Origin: Saccharomycopsis crataegensis
Lineage: Eukaryota; Ascomycota; Saccharomycetes; Ascoideales; Saccharomycopsidaceae
Direction: 5' to 3'
Length of the DNA: 64,000 nucleotides
Assembly: GCF_037102585.1 (NCBI RefSeq)
Contig: NW_027043829.1
Coordinates: forward strand, 1,240,001-1,304,000
In this document: one piece after another, positions 30,620 through 40,547 of the stretch
Layout: each line of letters opens with the position of its first letter
Numbering within the stretch: the first letter of the stretch is position 1
The notes under the pieces: model-generated
Seen by the model: only the letters and a program-made list of their open reading frames with translations
Told to the model about the DNA's origin: nothing
The model's database searches: none
Program-made: the position numbers and the translations under genes

Positions 30620-31526
30620 CCACCGCACACGCCACAAGGTGCTCGCACACCACTGCCGCCGATGGTGATGGTGATGGTTGGTGCTGCACTATCGGTGGTG
30701 GTGAAGGCTTCTTCTCCTTTATAAACTCCTTCTGGTAATACTCGCACTCACAGTACCACCTCTTATAATCACACACCACCCTCCCGTACTCCACCCGGTC
30801 CTTCCTCTTGATCCGCCTTCGAAAACCACCGCCGCTGTCATTCATTTTCACCCAAAATTTACGATACTCATCCTCATCACTGATACAATTCACCGCCATC
30901 CCCAACCGCTTCTCGATTTCTAAATTCCATTTATTCAACCCCGAGCCCTGGAACTCCACCATCTCTTCTTTTCTATGGTAAATCGTCTTTTGGGTGTTGT
31001 AATCACGGATAAACTCATCGTCCGAATCATTATCCTGCGATTGATACCTTACATCCTTGAATATCACCACGAACTGCTGTTCCATAATCTCCTCGAACGA
31101 CGGATACTTTAATCTAAGAATATCCAATCGCTGCTCTAGTTTCTCAATCCGATCCATGAAATTGGGCATCGCCACATATGTCCCTTCATCATTGATCCAT
31201 CCAAACCCCGCTAGATCATCACCATCATCATCACCGCTGGCTTCTGGTAAATCCTTATTGTAGATCACAACATTCATCAAATCAAATTCAATCAACCGTA
31301 GTGCTTTCACAAACACCTTTGGTAGAAAATTCATTAGTAGTGAGAAATTGGTATCATTGATCCTGTAACTCTCCCCATCGCCATCGCCATCCCCACCCAC
31401 CTCACCCACAATAAACAAGTTGGACAAAAGTGATTCAATCTGCTGTAATGATATCTTATCAACATTACCATCATCAAGCGCATATTCTTCTTCTGGGATA
31501 TCTAACTGATCAATATCAATATTCAT
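30486..31526 (-). CDS. SHU2: SWIM zinc-finger protein, Shu2/SWS1-like
   Basis: A 346-residue protein from the ATG at 31526 (MNIDIDQLDI); upstream codons come from an A-rich leader. The SWIM signature CxC...CxH is present: YCECEYYQKEF (Cys259, Cys261) and, after a Pro/Ser loop, VVCEHLVACAVV (Cys294, His296). Shu2 is the SWIM subunit of the Shu complex (Shu1-Shu2-Csm2-Psy3), which works with Rad55-Rad57 to promote Rad51 filaments. Directly after the SWIM motif come ten CTG codons, one TTG and one CTG. In a CUG-Ser yeast this is a Ser run, not Leu. The last ~35 residues come from repeat-derived sequence and the stop lies in a CAGT array. It could also be another SWIM protein. Confidence 0.55.
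30583..30617. repeat. CAG/CTG trinucleotide repeat in the SHU2-like gene
   Basis: About twelve triplets on the plus strand, with one CAA interruption. On the coding minus strand they are CTG codons in frame. CAG/CTG tracts are prone to hairpins and slippage. Confidence 0.92.
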
Positions 31527-31701
31527 GATTGCTTTTATTTTTTTTTTCTTTTTTTTTTTTACCTCCCACACACCGAGAGTTCGCCTTCCTCCCCCCTCCC
31601 CTAGACCAGATCAGATCAGATCTATCTCCACCATTTTCTTTCTCCTACAATTTTATGCTGCACCCGGGGGTGGAGGGGGTGCCACACACACGTTATCTAC
31701 C

Positions 31702-31702
<1 letters not shown>

Positions 31703-31744
<42 letters not shown>
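31703..31744. repeat. AATC tetranucleotide array
   Basis: About ten perfect tandem AATC units, followed by AAAT units to 31772. Confidence 0.92.
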
Positions 31745-31746
<2 letters not shown>

Positions 31747-31818
31747 TAAATAAATGAATAAATAAATAAATAAACAGACTACTTCTAAATATAATTTTTT
31801 TTTTTAAAAAAAAAAAAA

Positions 31819-31850
31819 ACCAAAACCAAAACCAAAACCAAAACCAAAAT
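31819..31850. repeat. CCAAAA hexanucleotide array
   Basis: Five tandem units of a 6-bp repeat, just downstream of RAD16. Confidence 0.9.
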
Positions 31851-31860
31851 TAACATCCAA

Positions 31861-34470
31861 TCAATGACTAAATAAGAATTGTAAATCTGCCGGAGTCAAC
31901 CTACTGGCTGACCCTTGATCTCCTTCGATGGTCGCCTTGACCATATCAGCCTTCTTATCTTGTAACTCCATAATCTTCTTTTCAATACTATCCGCGATAC
32001 AAAATTTCACAATTCTTACCGGCCTGGTTTGCTTGATTCTATGAACACGATCAGCTTGTTCTTCCGCCGCCAAATGCCACCACGGATCCATAATAAAAAT
32101 TTGACTCGATTCCGTCAAATTTAATGACACTCCCCCCGCCTTCAATGACACTAAAAACACCTCAACATTCACATTATTCATAAAATGATCAATAGTACTG
32201 GCTCGTTGTTGCGGTGACATCGACCCTTGCATTCTCACCGTCTTAAACCCGGCACGTCTCAATCTCCAGTCCACCAAATCCAAAAATGACGTGAACTGCG
32301 AATAGATAATCGTTTTAATGGTATGATTCTGAGATCTCGACTTGTACAATTCTTCCACCACCGCTTCAATCTTGGTAGACGATTTCCATCTCCCGGCAGC
32401 AATGTTGATCTTGTTGACAATACTGGTTCCTTTGTTGCCTCGGGATTCTAGCTCTTCAGAAACCTCGAGCGCCGGCGCGTCCAAATCAATCGATAACCCA
32501 ATATGACACACTGGGCATTCCAATTTCTTGTCAGCATCGTCGGAATCAAACGACTTGACGTATTCACTAATACACAATCGACAAAACTTGTGGTTACATT
32601 TACTCTGAATTGCGTCCTCGGCCTCATCATCACATAATTGACAAACAATTCCTTCGTATCCGTTGAGTGCCGCATTGTTCATTTTTTTCAACACCAAGTC
32701 TGGATGGTCGGCCATCTGTCTCATTCGGGTGATCAAAGTAAAAATATTCGCATAGTTATTCAACACCACCCCTTCTTCAACATAATCATTGAATTGTCGA
32801 TTAGAATCTGAATACAATGAATGGTACAAATCCTTCTCTTCCGGGTTGAATAAATCATACCGCACCTCAATGGTCTTTGGAGGTAACCCTAAATCATCGG
32901 CTCTTTGGGTTTTGGTCCGTCGCAACATGATTTTCGACAACAACAACTGCAATAATCCAAATGCTTCCACCCCTCTGTTAGCAAGGTTGTCAGTGATCTC
33001 GGTACCGGCTTTCTCTAAACTAAAGGCTTCGATTTTCTCCTCATTTTCAGCGCTAACGTTACCTTCAGCGTCAGCAATACCGTACTTGATAATATTTTTC
33101 AAGAAAAAATGGTTGAAAAAATTGGTATGCTGCATGGGTAAATGACCACAATCCGCACAATAACGATTACCAATAAAATTCCACTCCATACTAGTACAAG
33201 GACACTTGGTACAATAGTAATTACAAAATGGCTGGACTTTCAAAAACCGGATCAACGAGTACAACTCCCCGATCCGGTTTTGCAAAGGGGTCCCAGATAA
33301 ACACCATTTTTTTTTACATTTCAAGTTATTCACCGATTTTGCGGTCCCAGATTGTCTATCCTTGATACTATGTGCTTCGTCTAACACCACCCGATAAAAC
33401 TCAATCGAGTGCAACACCGATTTTTCCTTGACTAACCCAGTAGTACGCTTAAACCCGTACTGTTGTTTCCGCCACACCGATTCAAGCACCGAATAGGTGG
33501 TTAAAATCACATCGTATCCTTCCAATTCTGCAGCATTGCTGGTTCTGCTTGCCCCATGAAAAACATACACTTTCAAAGCTTTAGCGGTATGAGTTTCGAT
33601 TTCATTTTTCCATTGCATGATCGCCACAGGGGGCACCACGACCAAATTTGGTCCTTTCTTTGGGTCTGCCATGAACAACCCTATAGTTTGGATGGTTTTA
33701 CCCATACCCATTTCATCAGCTAATACCCCACCTTCAAAACCACTATCCTCTTGTTTCACCAACCAGTTCAACCCTTCTAATTGAAACGGCAACATTTGAA
33801 GGGTCATGCCGATCGGGTGAGGGGCCTCTTTGGTTTCAATCACTGGGGTGTTTTTCAAATCACTAAAGACATTTTCTAGCCCATCATGGTTGGTATAGAG
33901 TTTATTGGTGATCAATTTAAAATAATCGATCTTCTTTCTAGGTTTCCGTTCACGCTTTGGCTTTTTCTTGGTTTTAGCGGCCCTTCTGGCGACCGGGACA
34001 TTATCATCATCATCATCATCATCATCATCATTGTCTGCTGCTGATCCATTCGTCACTTCGATGACTTCTTCTTTATCAATCTTTGCATCTTCCTCTTCTT
34101 CTTCGTTCTCGTCTTGATCTGGAACATATTCTTCACTATCATTGTTATTATCTTCGTCGTCGCTTTCGGCGTAGTTTATCTTGTCGGCTTTTTTCCTGCT
34201 ACCACGAGTCTTTTTGATAGTTGAAGCTTTTTTTTGAGGTTTAGATCGCTTTCTTGTACTGATTAATTCACCAGAGGACTCAGCAGATATCTCATCAACA
34301 GCCGAATTATTATTATTATTATTATTGTTCCTGGCTCGTGTTTTCCGCTTCTTTTTCTCCACCATGAACCCTCCACCTTCAATGATTTCCACATCTTCAG
34401 CATTACCATCAACGAGCTCTTTATCCCCATTCAATTTTTCTTTCCCATTACCTCTGGTTCTTCTAGCCAT
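31861..34470 (-). CDS. RAD16: SWI2/SNF2 ATPase with RING finger, Rad16
   Basis: An 869-residue protein. The basic and acidic N-terminus carries poly-Asn, poly-Asp and K/R-rich runs. The ATPase starts at about residue 225: [13 protein letters not shown] (motif I), [16 protein letters not shown] (motif II), [16 protein letters not shown] (III), and later [15 protein letters not shown] and [18 protein letters not shown]3HC4 RING ([21 protein letters not shown]...CPVCHIG) sits inside the helicase region, the RAD16/RAD5 layout. No HIRAN domain is visible, which favours Rad16. With Rad7 it acts in global-genome nucleotide excision repair. It is divergent from MGS1 across 252 bp. Length and order match the family. 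Confidence 0.95.
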   Translation of the reverse strand: MARRTRGNGKEKLNGDKELVDGNAEDVEIIEGGGFMVEKKKRKTRARNNNNNNNNSAVDEISAESSGELISTRKRSKPQKKASTIKKTRGSRKKADKINYAESDDEDNNNDSEEYVPDQDENEEEEEDAKIDKEEVIEVTNGSAADNDDDDDDDDDNVPVARRAAKTKKKPKRERKPRKKIDYFKLITNKLYTNHDGLENVFSDLKNTPVIETKEAPHPIGMTLQMLPFQLEGLNWLVKQEDSGFEGGVLADEMGMGKTIQTIGLFMADPKKGPNLVVVPPVAIMQWKNEIETHTAKALKVYVFHGASRTSNAAELEGYDVILTTYSVLESVWRKQQYGFKRTTGLVKEKSVLHSIEFYRVVLDEAHSIKDRQSGTAKSVNNLKCKKKWCLSGTPLQNRIGELYSLIRFLKVQPFCNYYCTKCPCTSMEWNFIGNRYCADCGHLPMQHTNFFNHFFLKNIIKYGIADAEGNVSAENEEKIEAFSLEKAGTEITDNLANRGVEAFGLLQLLLSKIMLRRTKTQRADDLGLPPKTIEVRYDLFNPEEKDLYHSLYSDSNRQFNDYVEEGVVLNNYANIFTLITRMRQMADHPDLVLKKMNNAALNGYEGIVCQLCDDEAEDAIQSKCNHKFCRLCISEYVKSFDSDDADKKLECPVCHIGLSIDLDAPALEVSEELESRGNKGTSIVNKINIAAGRWKSSTKIEAVVEELYKSRSQNHTIKTIIYSQFTSFLDLVDWRLRRAGFKTVRMQGSMSPQQRASTIDHFMNNVNVEVFLVSLKAGGVSLNLTESSQIFIMDPWWHLAAEEQADRVHRIKQTRPVRIVKFCIADSIEKKIMELQDKKADMVKATIEGDQGSASRLTPADLQFLFSH

Positions 34471-34722
34471 CTTATTTACCCCTAAGTAAGTAATCCTAAT
34501 GGATCAATAATATACGAGGGAGTTTTCAATATCTCCGAAATTTGTCAAAATTCATCACCGCCGCGATGACATCCTATCATTGAAACACCCAAACCGCATA
34601 TGACAAAAAAAAAAAAAAGCGACGCGCATCATAAATCCAGCACGAGGTTCCATCAGGAAAATAAAACGATATAACCCAAAATATATAAATGAATAATAGT
34701 AATAATAAAAATAATAATAATA
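34471..34722. promoter_or_regulatory. Shared RAD16 / MGS1 bidirectional promoter
   Basis: A 252-bp head-to-head spacer between two DNA-maintenance genes. It contains a poly(dA) tract (34605-34618) next to GCGACGCGCATC, whose ACGCGC (34622-34627) differs at one base from an MCB box. Co-regulation is inferred. Confidence 0.45.
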
Positions 34723-36699
34723 ATGGGAGTACTTGACTTTCCATGTGAGTCCTGTGGGAAACAATTACCATATTCCGAACTCACCCACCATGTTTGTAAT
34801 AATAATAACAACAGCGTTGCAAAGAAAATAACCATTCTGGATCATTCTGATTCCGATGGGGTGGAGATCCTTGAAGAATCGAGGCCATCGAAAAAGAATG
34901 TGTTTAGCTCTTTGGGACTACGACAATGGAGTGGCCAGCCATCGGCTTCCAGAAAAAACTCCAAGAAGAAAAGATTATCATTACCATCAACATTTTCTGC
35001 CAGTCAGACAGACCGATCAAATAGTATTTTTTCTGAAGACCTTGGCGATGGCGATGGTGGAAAACCCAAGGTGAGTGCCAAAGAGGGCCTTAAGAATTTG
35101 GGGCTTGATATGGAATGGAATTCCGCGAAAAAGCGTAGAGTTAAGGCCCCGCCACTTGAAGATTCGGACAAGGGGAATTTCCAACCCACCAACCAATCGA
35201 CGTATTATGACAAATTGGATCATTTGGTCGATGAACAAACCATCAAGCTCAAGAAATTGAAACATGATTCACGGTATCCACTCTCGGAAATTTTAAGACC
35301 CAAAGAATTGAAAGACTACGTGGGGCATACCGATATCGTTGGCCCAGGCGGGATCATCACAAAATATATCCATACCGGGATGATTCCCTCGATGATTTTT
35401 TGGGGGGAAACAGGGATTGGTAAAACTACATTGGTACGATTGATCTTAACGGAAATTAAAAACAGCGAGTTCGCGAAATTCTACCAAATCAACGAATTGA
35501 GTGCGGTGTCGTCTAATCTTGGGGAATTGAAAGTCATTTATGAAAAATTCAAAAAATTGAAACTATTGAACCCTCATTTGAAAATGATCTTATTTCTTGA
35601 TGAAATCCACCGGTTTTCAAAATTGCAGCAAGATTTCTTTTTGAATTTAATCGAAAGCAGTGAAATGATTTTCTTTGGCTGCACTACCGAAAACCCCTCG
35701 TACAAGATCAACGATGCAATGTTATCCCGGTGCCAGATGTTTAACCTCGAGAAACCGACCCCAAAAGACTTGTTAGTAGTGATTAATAATGGGCTAATAT
35801 ATATTAACAAGGTGCGGATCTCATTATATAAACAGAAACCGTTAGTGCCCACCAAGGCAGCGAAAGGATATCTTTCAGAAGTGTGCGATGGAGATTATCG
35901 AGTGATTTTGAACTCTTTGGAAGCCATTAGTAGCCACTATACGGATTATTTAAGTGATATCGAAAGACAGGAGGCTGGAGAAGGAGTTGATAATGATGAT
36001 GATGCTGATGATGATGGTAATCAGGTGAAAAGGAAGAAGATCCCCATTGAGTTGTCACAAATGAAAGATTTTTTGAAATCCATCGTGGTGCGATCAAATA
36101 CTCGGATCCAACAACGAGATTTGTTTTCCGCATTATCTAAATGTATCATTGGTGGCGATGCTAATGCGGCCATCATATATTTGGCGTATTTATTCCAAGA
36201 AAACGCTGATCCGTTAGAAATTGCCAATTTCCTCCAAGAAATCTTGATGAATGAATTCGACGAATCGGAAAAATTCAAACAACTGACCTTGTTAGAATTC
36301 GGTAACACTGTATATTACGTGATCACCAAACTTGGGCTCCCGGAATGTGATATGGCGTTAGTACAGTACACTTATATGCTTTGTGAATCGATGAAATCGC
36401 GAAAAATTGATAGGACCACAGAAAATGTCCAAAAATTTTTCAATGACAACCCTACTTCTTTAGGGTTATCTATTCCCATGCACATTAGGAACGCCCCCAC
36501 TGATCTCATGGTGGAATTGGGGTATCATAAGGGATATAAGTACAACCCTGATTTTACTGATGGTAAAGCCAAACAGTACTATTTGCCGAAAGGGATCAGA
36601 AAGGCGGATTTCGTTGAAAAAAAAGATTATGGTGATTTGGTGGAAAAAGATAGTTCGCAGCAGCTTATTGAGAGTATGTATAATGATTTGCTTGAGTAG
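34723..36699 (+). CDS. MGS1: Mgs1/WRNIP1 AAA+ ATPase
   Basis: A 658-residue clamp-loader-like AAA+ protein. Cys8, Cys11, His22/23 and Cys25 (CESC...HHVC) form the N-terminal UBZ zinc finger that binds ubiquitinated PCNA. The ATPase begins near residue 188 (LSEILRPKELKDYVGH), with Walker A GETGIGKTT (228-236), Walker B ILFLDEIHRF (289-298), sensor GCTTENPSY and LSRC with its arginine finger. The C-terminal part matches the MgsA/WRNIP1 tetramer domain (SDADAAIIYLAYL-like GGDANAAIIYLAYLF). It acts in replication-stress tolerance with PCNA and Pol delta. Walker A reads GETGIGKTT instead of the common GPPGTGKTT, but key residues are kept. An Asp-rich run lies in the lid region. Confidence 0.94.
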   Translation: MGVLDFPCESCGKQLPYSELTHHVCNNNNNSVAKKITILDHSDSDGVEILEESRPSKKNVFSSLGLRQWSGQPSASRKNSKKKRLSLPSTFSASQTDRSNSIFSEDLGDGDGGKPKVSAKEGLKNLGLDMEWNSAKKRRVKAPPLEDSDKGNFQPTNQSTYYDKLDHLVDEQTIKLKKLKHDSRYPLSEILRPKELKDYVGHTDIVGPGGIITKYIHTGMIPSMIFWGETGIGKTTLVRLILTEIKNSEFAKFYQINELSAVSSNLGELKVIYEKFKKLKLLNPHLKMILFLDEIHRFSKLQQDFFLNLIESSEMIFFGCTTENPSYKINDAMLSRCQMFNLEKPTPKDLLVVINNGLIYINKVRISLYKQKPLVPTKAAKGYLSEVCDGDYRVILNSLEAISSHYTDYLSDIERQEAGEGVDNDDDADDDGNQVKRKKIPIELSQMKDFLKSIVVRSNTRIQQRDLFSALSKCIIGGDANAAIIYLAYLFQENADPLEIANFLQEILMNEFDESEKFKQLTLLEFGNTVYYVITKLGLPECDMALVQYTYMLCESMKSRKIDRTTENVQKFFNDNPTSLGLSIPMHIRNAPTDLMVELGYHKGYKYNPDFTDGKAKQYYLPKGIRKADFVEKKDYGDLVEKDSSQQLIESMYNDLLE

Positions 36700-36981
36700 T
36701 GGTGATTGTATTATAGACAGGCGTTGTGTATAGTAGTAGTAGTAATAATAGAAACAAAATGCCCAGTTAGTAGCGGCACGGGGGGTGACTGACGCCTGCA
36801 TAATCAGTAGAAAAAACAAACATCCACCTGCCATCCGCTTTATCTCCTATTCGTAATAATATTATTATTATAACAGGGGAGAAGAAAAGAAAAACAAAAA
36901 AAAAAAGGAAAAATATATAACTCAACAAACACACCACTTATCACAATTTATTATCATTGAACAAAGAAAAATCCCCCCTCA

Positions 36982-38193
36982 ATGAGATTATCACAAAGCA
37001 TTTTTCTCTCGTTAGGGCTTCCCTTATCGTCTTTTGCCCTCCAGAATGACCTCCAGAAACCATTGACCTTCACCAATCCGTTTGACAACATCAATGCTCC
37101 ACACTGTCCTGCGAAAACCCCATTATCTTGCCAACGAAAGTCGGAACCAGTGGATTCTTGCTGTTACGATGATGTACTTTTCCTTTCGACCCAGTTCTGG
37201 AATTATTATCCTGCCATTGGGGCCAACGATACCTTCACCCTTCATGGATTATGGCCAGATAACTGTGATGGCTCATACGAGCAATTCTGTGATAGCTCCA
37301 TGAATATTAACAACGTCACAGAAATTCTCGAGCAATTCGGAGAACATGAACTCTTGGAGAAAATGAAGGAAGTGTGGTTGAACATCAACCATAACGATGA
37401 ATCACTCTGGCTTCATGAATTCAACAAGCACGCTACCTGCATTGATTCCATTAAGACCCCATGTTACGGGGGCTTGGGCACCAATTACCAACCGCACCAA
37501 AACGTGGTGGATTTTTTCAAAGTCACCGTCAATCTTTGGGAGAAATTGCCGACCTTCCAATGGCTTGCCGAAGCTGGAATCCACCCATCCGTCGACGTTA
37601 CTTATACCAAAAAACAAATTGAAGAAGCGTTGGCCGAGAAATTCGGCGCCACCCCATTCATCAAATGTAATCGATTCAATGGGATCCAAGAAATCTGGTA
37701 CTTCAATACCAAAAAAGGGTCATTATTGGAACAAAACTTTATTCCGTTACCGAGCTTGATGGATGGTAAATGTCCCGATGAAGGCATCAAGTTCTATCCA
37801 AAGGGTTCTTTGGGTAAAGAACCACCAAGAAAAGGTGGTCCAACTAGAGGTTACGTGAAGCTAGATGGTCAGGATGGTTGTTTGATTAGATCGGGAAAGT
37901 GGATTATCGGCGGCAGTTGCGCCACTTATTATTTGGAAGACGCCCCGTTCGGAGGCCATCAACTCAAGTCAAGAAACGGGTATTGTTCGATTTCTAAAAC
38001 TGATGGCTCGCTCATTTGTGCCAAGAATATCAAGCCAATGCAGTTCCAATTAGACAAATCCACTGGATTCTTGGGGCTCAATGGGAAAGAATCTTGGAGT
38101 ACCGATAAAGCCCCAAGAAAGTATCATTACGTTCCAGTGTATCTTGGTGATCAGAAGGATGTGAAGTTTAAGTTGAGATTTGATAAGATTTGA
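36982..38193 (+). CDS. RNY1: Secreted/vacuolar RNase T2 (Rny1 type)
   Basis: A 403-residue T2 ribonuclease with a signal peptide (MRLSQSIFLSLGLPLSSFA). Active-site block I is TFTLHGLWPDNCDG (His88). Block II is LWLHEFNKHATC (His145, Glu146, Lys149, His150). Several Cys and N-glycosylation sites are present. After the ~250-residue catalytic domain there is a ~120-residue C-terminal extension typical of yeast Rny1, an RNase released from the vacuole under stress that cleaves tRNA and rRNA. One small oddity is Ala151 where the family has Gly (KHGTC). The catalytic His, Glu and Lys are intact, so activity is likely. It is followed by a convergent hydrolase gene. Confidence 0.92.
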   Translation: MRLSQSIFLSLGLPLSSFALQNDLQKPLTFTNPFDNINAPHCPAKTPLSCQRKSEPVDSCCYDDVLFLSTQFWNYYPAIGANDTFTLHGLWPDNCDGSYEQFCDSSMNINNVTEILEQFGEHELLEKMKEVWLNINHNDESLWLHEFNKHATCIDSIKTPCYGGLGTNYQPHQNVVDFFKVTVNLWEKLPTFQWLAEAGIHPSVDVTYTKKQIEEALAEKFGATPFIKCNRFNGIQEIWYFNTKKGSLLEQNFIPLPSLMDGKCPDEGIKFYPKGSLGKEPPRKGGPTRGYVKLDGQDGCLIRSGKWIIGGSCATYYLEDAPFGGHQLKSRNGYCSISKTDGSLICAKNIKPMQFQLDKSTGFLGLNGKESWSTDKAPRKYHYVPVYLGDQKDVKFKLRFDKI

Positions 38194-38720
38194 ACCCACC
38201 CCAGGGATGATGAGATTTCAAATACAACAGAGATAATAAGATTCGAGATTTCAAGAGATATATTTAGATAAAAACCTAAAAAAAAAAAAAAATTCAATAC
38301 AATATATATCTAAAATAAAAAATATTTAGTTCTGGCGGTTTGAAATGAGAAGTGGGATTCCTTTCCAACTTGTAGGTATCGTGTGTCTTCCACATTTTTA
38401 TTCCTTTTCTAAAATTATAACTTAATGGGCAACAATATTGACAACCAAATAATATGCGAATGATTGGTATATTAAAGAGATAAAAAAAAACAACATATGT
38501 TAGGTTCTCATATAGAGCTAGTACATTTTCATAAACCTTTCAGCTGTAAACATTATAAAAATGCTTGTAGTAACACCTTTCTTTGAATTCATGAATTCTC
38601 CTTTTTGCAACATGATAGACACAACATTAGTTTCCTCATTTGCCCTTGCGATAATTATTTATAAATTCAATGTCTAAAAACAAAACAAAACAGAATACAC
38701 TTTATTTACTAGAAACATCC
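38194..38720. other. Convergent spacer, RNY1 / hydrolase
   Basis: About 527 bp, A/T-rich, with an A run at 38278-38291. It holds presumed 3' ends and no gene. Confidence 0.5.
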
Positions 38721-40391
38721 CTAATCAACTTCTTCATCAAGCAAACCAAATAATCTATCCATAACAGTTTTCGTACCCGCACTCAATCCATTATGGAAGA
38801 ACTCGGATGTCACATAAGTTCTAATACTCCCCATTTGTTGTTCAATGGTGTGCTGGCTCAATTTGAAATCCACATATTGATCATTATAATAAATTGCCGC
38901 CGCAACTTTAATGATTTTCACGTCCTGTTTGGAGACTTTCTTCGGGGAAGATTTTGGCAAAAGCAAATCTTTTTGATAATAAGTGGTCCAAGAATCGTAT
39001 ACCTTGTGTAAAGTGGCTGGATCATAAATGTTGCTCCATTGATCGTCTGTATGAATAGCATAGGCCAATTTCTTGAATGGTTGGAGTTCGCTGTAATCAT
39101 CAAACATCGATTTGAACACCATTTCCCCGGTGAAAAACACGCGAATGTCGTCATCTTCAAGCCAGGCTGGGTCATCGAATTTTCCCACATGTTTTTCAAC
39201 CGCAAACAATTCGCAGTGATCTTCGGAGTATCTTAGTCTGTCGGCTGACCAATTGGATGACATTCCCGGCCCATCCAAATAAATCGCCTCTTGGAAAAGC
39301 GCATAAATGACATTAGTATCGAATCCCAAAAAGTCCTGGACCGTGGTCAATGTGTTATAGGTTGCAAACCCAAACGTCTCAAGCTCATTGTAAAACTTAA
39401 ACACCAACTGGTGGATTCTATCAGTACCACCAGACCCTCCGAAAGATAATCCACACTGTTGAAATCTTTGTACCGTAAGCTTCCCGCCGTTTGGCAAGAC
39501 CACTTCATTATGGTACAAATATTTCACAATCGCTTTCATTTTCTTGATATCTTGAGGATATTTCGCGAAATAATGCGCATTTCTTTCGATGGTACGTTTG
39601 TAAGTCGCTTCATAAACGTCATCTACCGATTTCCCAATCCCCGGAATTCCTCCAGTCATCAATACTTCATCAAGAGAATCTGGATAGAACGACATATAAG
39701 TATGACAACAAAAGCCACCATAAGACTGACCCTGGATCGACCATTTTTGCAATGGATCGTGTTTGAATAAGATTTTTCTAATTTGTTCACAATCATTGAT
39801 AATCGAATCGGCTCTAAAACACTTGATGAGTTGCAAATAATTCTCCACGTCATTATCCATGATCTCACTGTGCTTCAACTGTTTACCCAATGCCATGAGG
39901 GTATGATACTCAAGTGGGGTACTTAACCCAGTTCCTCTCTGATCATAATTTACCACGGTATACCCTTTATCTAATAAAGCTCCCACGAAACCGTCTTTGG
40001 CCATTGGAGTTCCCGAAGGGAATCCTGGACCGCCTTGGAGGAACGTCATCAACTTGTCGTCTTTGGTAAACACTGGGCCTTGTGATCTGGATTCTTTGGT
40101 GCTCTTTTCATAAAGTTGGGTGATTTTAGCTACCACTTTTATCGACCCAAGGGCGGGGTTCGAGTAGAATAATGGAAGTTTGAATTGGTACACCCAATTG
40201 AACACATCCTTCACTTTGTAAGCATCAATGATTTCAAACCCAGCAGATTGTGGGAAAAGAATCTTTGGGGTGGTGTTGTTATTGTATGACATGCCACGTA
40301 CTTTGTTGTTGGTGATAATTCCCATTTTATGAAGACTTTTGGAAGAAGACCTGACGGCTGTTGCAGATAAGTGTCCTAGAAGGCTGTTCAT
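38721..40391 (-). CDS. Prolyl-aminopeptidase-like alpha/beta hydrolase (S33)
   Basis: A 556-residue alpha/beta hydrolase. The oxyanion region is LQGGPGFPSGTP and the YDQRGTGLSTP block follows, both typical of proline iminopeptidases. The nucleophile elbow is GQSYGGFC. A wide cap domain and a His-containing C-terminal part follow. The ATG at 40391 gives MNSLLGHLSATAVRSSSKSLHK, rich in Ser, Arg and Lys and without acids, so it may be a mitochondrial presequence. An earlier GTG codon in frame is not a likely start in yeast. It probably removes N-terminal Pro or acts on a related amide. The substrate is unproven. The length is close to that of fungal S33 enzymes. Confidence 0.85.
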   Translation of the reverse strand: MNSLLGHLSATAVRSSSKSLHKMGIITNNKVRGMSYNNNTTPKILFPQSAGFEIIDAYKVKDVFNWVYQFKLPLFYSNPALGSIKVVAKITQLYEKSTKESRSQGPVFTKDDKLMTFLQGGPGFPSGTPMAKDGFVGALLDKGYTVVNYDQRGTGLSTPLEYHTLMALGKQLKHSEIMDNDVENYLQLIKCFRADSIINDCEQIRKILFKHDPLQKWSIQGQSYGGFCCHTYMSFYPDSLDEVLMTGGIPGIGKSVDDVYEATYKRTIERNAHYFAKYPQDIKKMKAIVKYLYHNEVVLPNGGKLTVQRFQQCGLSFGGSGGTDRIHQLVFKFYNELETFGFATYNTLTTVQDFLGFDTNVIYALFQEAIYLDGPGMSSNWSADRLRYSEDHCELFAVEKHVGKFDDPAWLEDDDIRVFFTGEMVFKSMFDDYSELQPFKKLAYAIHTDDQWSNIYDPATLHKVYDSWTTYYQKDLLLPKSSPKKVSKQDVKIIKVAAAIYYNDQYVDFKLSQHTIEQQMGSIRTYVTSEFFHNGLSAGTKTVMDRLFGLLDEEVD

Positions 40392-40547
40392 CACTTATCT
40401 CGCTCTATGAAAAAGGTAAAAAAAATCCAGATGAAAAATAAAAAAATAATAACAGTGGTTATGATGATGATAATAATAATAACCAAAATATTCTAATATC
40501 TCTACCAAATAATCGAGAGTAGAAATAGGTTATCAATAATTCAAAGA

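Larger units (their letters stand above)
31527..31860. other. Spacer with three microsatellites
   Basis: SHU2-like promoter and RAD16 3' flank. It holds an AATC array (about 31703-31744), AAAT units (31745-31772), a T/A run and a CCAAAA array (31819-31850). No gene is seen. Confidence 0.6.

Noticed and set aside
30345-30668. A plus-strand frame with a poly-Gln run
   Set aside because: The CAG run belongs to the SHU2-like gene on the minus strand, where the SWIM motif is in frame.
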